Source: Taenia hydatigena
Taxonomy: Eukaryota; Platyhelminthes; Cestoda; Cyclophyllidea; Taeniidae
Reading direction: 5' to 3'
Assembly (NCBI GenBank): GCA_036345935.2
Contig: JADWOT020001300.1
Coordinates: forward strand, 1-64,000
DNA length: 64,000 nucleotides
The notes under the pieces were generated by a model. It saw only the letters and a program-made list of their open reading frames with translations. It was not told the origin of the DNA and did not search any database. The position numbers and the translations under genes were made by a program. The stretch's first letter is position 1. Each line of letters opens with the position of its first letter. Positions 57,801 through 64,000 of the stretch are shown in pieces.

Positions 57801-60800
57801 GCGTGAAATCTGGCTCCATGGACCAACATGAGGGCGCATGCATATCGGCGATGTTATCTGTGGGCGGACCGCCTCCCATGATGTGCTTGCCTGCCCCTGT
57901 ATAACTCTTTCATGTAGAGGCGTGTAACATCAGGAAATTTATTTTCTACTATTGATAGCTAAACGCGTGGGATTTCGGTATTTCGCAGCAGGATTTAATG
58001 TAAATGCTCATTAAGTTTGCTTACCTGGAAGGGCAAGGCTGCACATTTCAATCAAAGCACATCAGTATTTGTAGACCTCTTCCTCATCTTCCACCTCCCT
58101 TACCCGCACAGTGGTGAGCAGCAGAAGCACAAAGACAAACGATATCTAGTTAGGAGAAGCCGCTAAACAACACCAGCTAACTAACTTACATGTATGTTCT
58201 CATACGCATTCCACCGCCTTCTGCTATTCATTTTGCTTCCTACGTTTTCGTCGTTCTCACAATCCAGTTCTTCATCAGCGCCTCGTTTTGCTTCGTTATT
58301 TACTCACCTTTAGCCCACTTCTCATCTTTCACGCCACCGCCTCCTTCCCAATATCTTAGTAACGCTAAAACCTCCCACTGGGTCATCCAAAATACGCCTA
58401 AGGGCCAACGGAGATACAAATCCTAGAAACTAGGTAGTACGTTTTGCCACCACTTCCTTCTCTCAACCTGCTCACCTTAATCTTTTTGCTTACCTTATTT
58501 ACGTGCGTCATCGTTCCAGCATTGTCACAACTGGTGTTCTTGTGCATTTCACTTATCAAAGCAAACTAGAAGTAGCCTTTTAAAGTCTGCCTCTTAAAAG
58601 GAACTCACAGTTATTATGCACATTCCTTTTCTGCATACTTCACCGAATGCATCACTGAAGAAGTAGGTGTTCGAAGAAATTTAGGAGCATGTGGGAAAAA
58701 GGAGGGCAGGGAAAAGGGGACGCAGTGCCACATGGCCGTGCGAAGCATCCAACGATGGTCTTTCTCCATCATTTCCTCTATTTCCCTCAACTCAGATTTA
58801 GGTAGACACATTGCATGGGTCTGGAAGAACTTTTTACAATAGGTGAAGGCAATTCGTCTCCTGTCTCATCATCAATTCATTTTGACTGCGTAGACGCTGG
58901 ACGAAGACGTCCACACACACTGCAAACAAATATTATGAAGTAGATAACGGAATTAGTGTCCGATAGTTTTGTGATTGCCAATTGGAAAGCAGCAATGCCT
59001 TCCACACTGTATATTTTTAGTGCAAATCAGACCAACTGCCGAAAAGTACGTTGGCATTTACAAGAGGTCTACACACATCGGATCTGCTCTGTTGGTCACT
59101 TGATGCTATAAGAAGCAACAAGCCAAATAGTTCTCGTCCTGACTGATGCCAAATCAAAACTAAGTAAGTGATCCTCGAGTTGCTGCCGAGATGCGCAGAA
59201 TTCTTTGTCGTTAACATAAGGCACCCTCATATCGACTGCATCTACTTCATCACCATCTCACCCAAGAAGTCCTCAGAACACATGCAAAAGCGATCTGGCT
59301 TAGCAGTTTCTTATTTTGCATGAAATACTCATTTAACAATGCCATCTAAAAGCCTTGGCAAAACTTGTGAAAATCAGAAAGACAAGATGTTTATTTGACG
59401 TGCTTTAATTACAGAAATACAAAAAAACAGTGTGAAGTCTGTAGCTTAACACTTTTGCTTCGCTCTTTAGATGTTTTGACATGCATCACATATTTTGTTA
59501 CCATCCTTAGACGCGTCGCAAACTTCATGTGATTTTTATCGCACAGTCTACGACCAAAAGGTGTTCAGTTTCTATCAAACGTTTTTTGTGTATGTTTCTT
59601 GAACCCAGCTCCGTTATGCGCTTTCTGACAGAAGTTATCGTTGTTTACTAAAAAAGGGACTCATCGGTGGGATTTCTTTCGCCGTGGTATTCTTTGAAGA
59701 TTCTTTTAACCCTCTTGTAATCCGTCAAATTAGGAGCTTAAAGTGCACATAAGCAGCTCTCTCATTACTCGGTAGAGCAAAAACTTTGGGAAGGACCCAA
59801 TGCAAAAGCGCGATTCCTTTCCAAAAACCAATTCTATCGTACCTATAAAGTGCCACAGTTGATCGAATTTATTTTCAATAGCATGCACATATTCACAGAC
59901 TAAGCGGTCTTTATGAAAACAAAAAAAATAACAACGAAGATGCGTGAAAGTAACTTGGTGCTGTGATGTGATTGGTGATGTGATTTTGTTTTTGCTGCAA
60001 AATTCCTGGAAGCTACTTTGAAGCCCTCATTTGACCAGGTTACTATTAGAAGGAGCGCTCGCCTTTACTGATTCTCGCCACTGCGCAATTATGCATTAAT
60101 TTTATGCGATTTGGCTTTCAACTGAGAAATCTCTATCTTTGTGAGCATTGGGACGTCCATTTCAACCCACATATCCAAATGTGACACACGGTTAAGAAGA
60201 TGGAAAGAATTCTTTATTAAGTATAATGCCTTAATATTAAGGTTTTTCAATATTTTTATTTTACTTTAACGAGTAAGAGGATAGTTGCTGTTGCAACCCT
60301 GAGCAGCATAACTGCGATAGATTAAATGCCGGATTGGAAGAGACTTCAAAGCATGTTGCGACGATAAAACAGTGCATCGCCAAATGTCCGCATTAAGCAC
60401 TGGTCTTAAAATTTGTGGAACGAAACTCAATAGTCCCTGATCAAAGGAACACTCGAATCTGGATAAGATATTCTATCTCAATGACATAGTCCTGTGTCAA
60501 CAGCCTCACAAAACATTAGGCCCAAACAAAGGAAAATTCCGCCGAATTTCTGCGAAATGCTCAAGGTTAATTTAAATAAATGATGCTAATGAGCCAGTAA
60601 GACTGTTGGGCTATTTTATATCCAGTCTGATGTACTTTAAATTACGCATTCATTTACTTTTATTTATCACCATTACAATTTTGTGTTTCCACCAAAATCA
60701 TTTACACCGTGAATATATGGATGTTTCTTACCTTAAACTTGGCCATGTGCTATGTGCTATGTGGTGTGTCTCAGCAAGGATGGCGCTGCACCTGAACTTT

Positions 60801-63800
60801 GGAATTGCTCCGTGTCGAAGCGCTGGATTGTATCGGACAGCAAATCAACTCTTTCGCTCACCCGATATCTGCTAGCAAATCAGGGTCCAAACAAGCCAGC
60901 ACAGATGCTTTATTCGGCGGATTGTGACGAAGAGTTGAACAGGTTTGACGAGGAGAAGTTTATGTGAAAGCTGTTGGTTGTGATTTTGCCTACTGTGGCA
61001 AAAGTTGTTTGATTAATCACCTTTGGCGCAGGCTTCGACTAACTAAACTGCTCTCAATTCTAAAATGGGGAGAAATTTGGAATATGTTAACTTCGTTATT
61101 CGTTATTGTGTTATCTTCTGCACCGATAGTATTAATAAAAAAGTAGACTTATTTTCTAAAAAACCGATGCTCTACTTTTTAACATTTATTGTTCATTTGA
61201 CAGGTTTTGCTCCGACTAACCTAAAGTGATTCATTGAATTTCTTGGTTATCTGCACTTTCATAACGCCTGCAATGAAAGTGCTGACAAATGCTGGGAAAT
61301 GCAGGAAAGATTTCTTAGCTTCGCCATAATCTGAGGAGACTTCAGGTACAGAAGAGTGCTCAGTTATCACTACTCTGCCTCACATGCATCGAAGTGAGGT
61401 CACAACAATGTGCATTTCATCAAGGGAAATTCTCGACCAAATTGACTTAATGAGTGGATTTTGCTGTCGAGTTTCTGGCAAAACTAATGAGACCTCGACT
61501 ACCGCCCTTAATCCACACATCAACTAGCATGGTAATCGGAGATGTTCGTGCCATAATTATGGCGCACATAGAAGATTAAGTCAGACCCGCTTCCCTGATT
61601 TCCTTTAACTCGTTCCGTCACTTTACAATCCCTGAGTAGTAATGGTGGGAGGGGACCTTGTTAATTGCACTCCAAATAACTAGATTAAGGTGACAAGTTG
61701 TTGGGGTCACTCCTTTACGAAAGGGCTTATCTCCATTTTGACACATTTCTTAGTGTGGACTATCTACATATAGTGAGAAGAAGCGAAGTAATTGCGCGTG
61801 GCTGATAACAGTTAACTGCACCTTATAAGGTGATATTTTTCCTGATTTAGCTCTAAATAATCGGTGCTAACTGTGCGACGCTAGGGAAGGAAGGTTAATA
61901 ATCTCATGGTTTTGCCATTGACTTTGCAAAAGCTACATCCATGCCTACCAATGGAGCGTGAGACCGTTGGTCTTAAGCATCATCTACGTTGTAACGCTGG
62001 AGGGAAAATGTCGAATCGCATCTTGGCTAGATGCATACCTTTGCCACCAAATTTTGTTGGGACTCATGCTCATTATTTTCAAAGAACAAGTTCAACTTGG
62101 AAACACTCTGCAGTGATTGCTGACTGGCCCATCAGACGCCATTGTTATATTAAAAATAATCTTATGTGCCACTAAAACTTTAAAGGCAAATCCATACCAT
62201 TTTGCTACAAGAATCAGAACCGTTATATATTTGGCGAGGTAAAGAATGAGCATTTAATTTGGTCGCAGTGGAGAATTCTTTGCTAACCATACTGTTTGCT
62301 CTATACTATATTACTATATTACTCCCTTACTTACTCATTCTTCTCCCATTCATCCGTTTGCCTATTTACTAACCCATCCCTCCTGCTTTTCTTACATGAC
62401 TATGCCAACACACAGACACACATAGCATTTTCCTCTACTTCTCATTCTCTCATTCTTGCCAAATCACGTCATAGGCACTTCCTTCACTCCCATTCTGCGA
62501 ACGCCAGTGCTAAGCGCAATGGAAATGCACTTATACGTGCATTTGCTACTGCAACGCTGGCATCAGCGTTCCGCCAAACGTTAATATCAGAGGAATCGTG
62601 AGGCCGCGGCAGATTGCGGCATCGCCACGACCACCAAATCAGCTGCCTTCAACATTAACACTATCAATTCAACTTGCTTTGCTCAATTAAATGTAGCAGC
62701 ACGCACAACATATTCACCACATTAGAGGGGAGCGAAGGTGATGAGATGCAAAGGCGCTTCAATGTGTGTTATGCTACAAATGCATAGGGAAGGTGGTAGA
62801 TGGATTGAGGGCAGGGGATGAAAGGGAGAGAATCGTACAACGATAAAAAGCGATAAGATGTATTAGTGGCACGACATGTACTGCAACCGCCACCGGTGCG
62901 CGAGCTAACCCGTTGAGATGTAGCATAACCTCGTGGTGTGACAGAACTCATAGATATGGCATTGGGGCGGTGATCAAACATCCACAGCGAAACACTGATG
63001 TTTCGTAACTACACTATCACGAGCTGATTCATAAGAAGATGGAATGCGCTTGGAAAATTTGTCCTACCATTGGTCAAAAGCGGGTTTAATCATAAAATTT
63101 GCTGCCGCCAAATCTCATGGGTCGCGTGCATTAGCAGCCCTTCTACTCGTGGAGGTATGGTCGATGCTGTGCTGCTTGTGGTGTGGTTCGGATCCACGGA
63201 TCCGTTCTAGAAAGCAAATGCTCGTGTCATGAACGGCTCATTCGATGGAAGATTAATTATTTCTTTTCTAACCACCCATGAGCGTCGCCAGTACTCATGT
63301 GCTCAGTATGAGACGCTATTCTGCATTTTATGGTGCTTTTTCATACTGTCAGTATTGCTCGTAAAGTTAAGGATTCAAGGTGAAAATGCGACGATTTATA
63401 ATGCACTGAAATGATTGCTACGTAAGAAATGAGGATGGAGTTATGAAATTTTGACGTTTTCTAGACGAAATTGGCATGCTAAAGGCCTCGTTATTTTGAG
63501 GTTGTACTGAGGCTACGCAATCTAGCCCTTGTGTCCAATGAAAACCAGGACAAAATCAGCAGAAGTCCACGACAGTCATGGATATGGTTTTCTTTTAGGG
63601 TCCATAATTGGTCTGTATTTAATAGCCACTGCATATGCAAAGAATCGGCACTGCCGCTTGTGCATGCAATTTAGCCCATTCTCTCGTCAATAAGGCACCT
63701 GCAACACTGTTGCGCTGTGGTAATTATTATTCAAAATGCGGGATAGAAGGAAGATGTATGGGTGGTGCTAAACAAACTAAGCAATGGGACATTAATGCAA

Positions 63801-64000
63801 CCCACGAAAACGGTTGTGTCAAAAGGAAGTAGGTATGAATTAGTATGCCAATCGAAAAGCAAATTATAAGTAGACATAAAACTAACAATTGGTCGAGATG
63901 ATAGAGTGCAAGGTGTCGCTAGAAGAGGTAAAGCAAACCTTGCATTTTCAGGCTTTGTGCACTTGACCAACCAAAGTTTGGCGCGAGATTTAATTGCTGA
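54845..64000. other. Gene-poor stretch to the right edge
   Basis: No supported gene. It contains copy 2 of the short dispersed repeat (55651-55710) and C/T-rich patches at about 58200-58360 and 62300-62480. ATG-led frames of 60-90 codons (for example 58190-58426, 61906-62175, 63229-63414, with hydrophobic stretches in the first and last) lack domains or splice context. Confidence 0.4.
55651..55710 (+). repeat. Short dispersed repeat, copy 2
   Basis: This is the homologue of 27258-27322, sharing TTTGCAGACTTCCAAC and the following CATCAG region. The two lie about 28 kb apart in the same orientation. Confidence 0.45.

Noticed and set aside
60964..61146. Zinc-finger-like start CDFAYCGKSCLINHL
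   Set aside because: Cys and His spacing does not match C2H2 fingers and there is no second finger or linker.
1..64000. CRISPR arrays, operons, integrons, phage or bacterial mobile elements
   Set aside because: None is seen. Introns, poly(A) signals, SINEs and microsatellites show eukaryotic DNA, so prokaryotic systems were not pursued further.

Overview
This window is eukaryotic, and almost certainly animal, nuclear DNA. It is AT-rich by eye and has no operons, no bacterial-type gene packing and no intact long open frame. It carries spliced coding segments with GT-AG introns of roughly 55-110 bp, AATAAA signals downstream of stop codons, microsatellites, tRNA-derived SINEs and decayed C2H2 zinc-finger copies. 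Short introns, zinc-finger relics and a CELF/Bruno-type RRM fit a parasitic flatworm or a related invertebrate. That placement is inference; nothing here is diagnostic of a species.

Layout. 1-3.6 kb is gene-containing. The best model is a plus-strand gene whose last five exons (2374-3425) join in phase into about 224 residues, ending in a polybasic, cysteine-rich tail with a poly(A) signal at 3606. A possible minus-strand first exon (1402-1431) and a small secreted-peptide frame (362-613) lie upstream. 3.6-9.7 kb holds a 1.1 kb zinc-finger-derived repeat, a possible 3' terminal exon (5667-5960), a possible minus-strand first exon (7317-7502) and imperfectly duplicated non-coding sequence. 9.4-20.6 kb is a mosaic of accessory DNA: a second copy of the 1.1 kb repeat that seems to have been split by several kb of inserted DNA, two more zinc-finger relics, a 288-bp inverted repeat with arms 6.2 kb apart, and three copies of a SINE whose head derives from initiator tRNA-Met.

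20.6-64 kb is mostly AT-rich, gene-poor DNA, either intergenic or from long introns. Islands in it are worth attention: two tRNA relics at 26.5 kb, a GC-richer 127-codon frame at 28.5-28.9 kb (minus), a two-exon CELF/Bruno-like RRM at 31.48-31.90 kb, a tRNA-Arg relic at 43.7 kb and a possible membrane-protein exon at 46.3-46.6 kb (minus). Everything else in this part is compatible with chance open frames.

Limits. Splice models come from reading-frame continuity and splice-site consensus only. With this base composition a rough estimate gives around a dozen or more stop-free runs of 100 codons by chance, so isolated frames of 60-115 codons get low confidence. No pathway or operon-like cooperation among the genes can be claimed.
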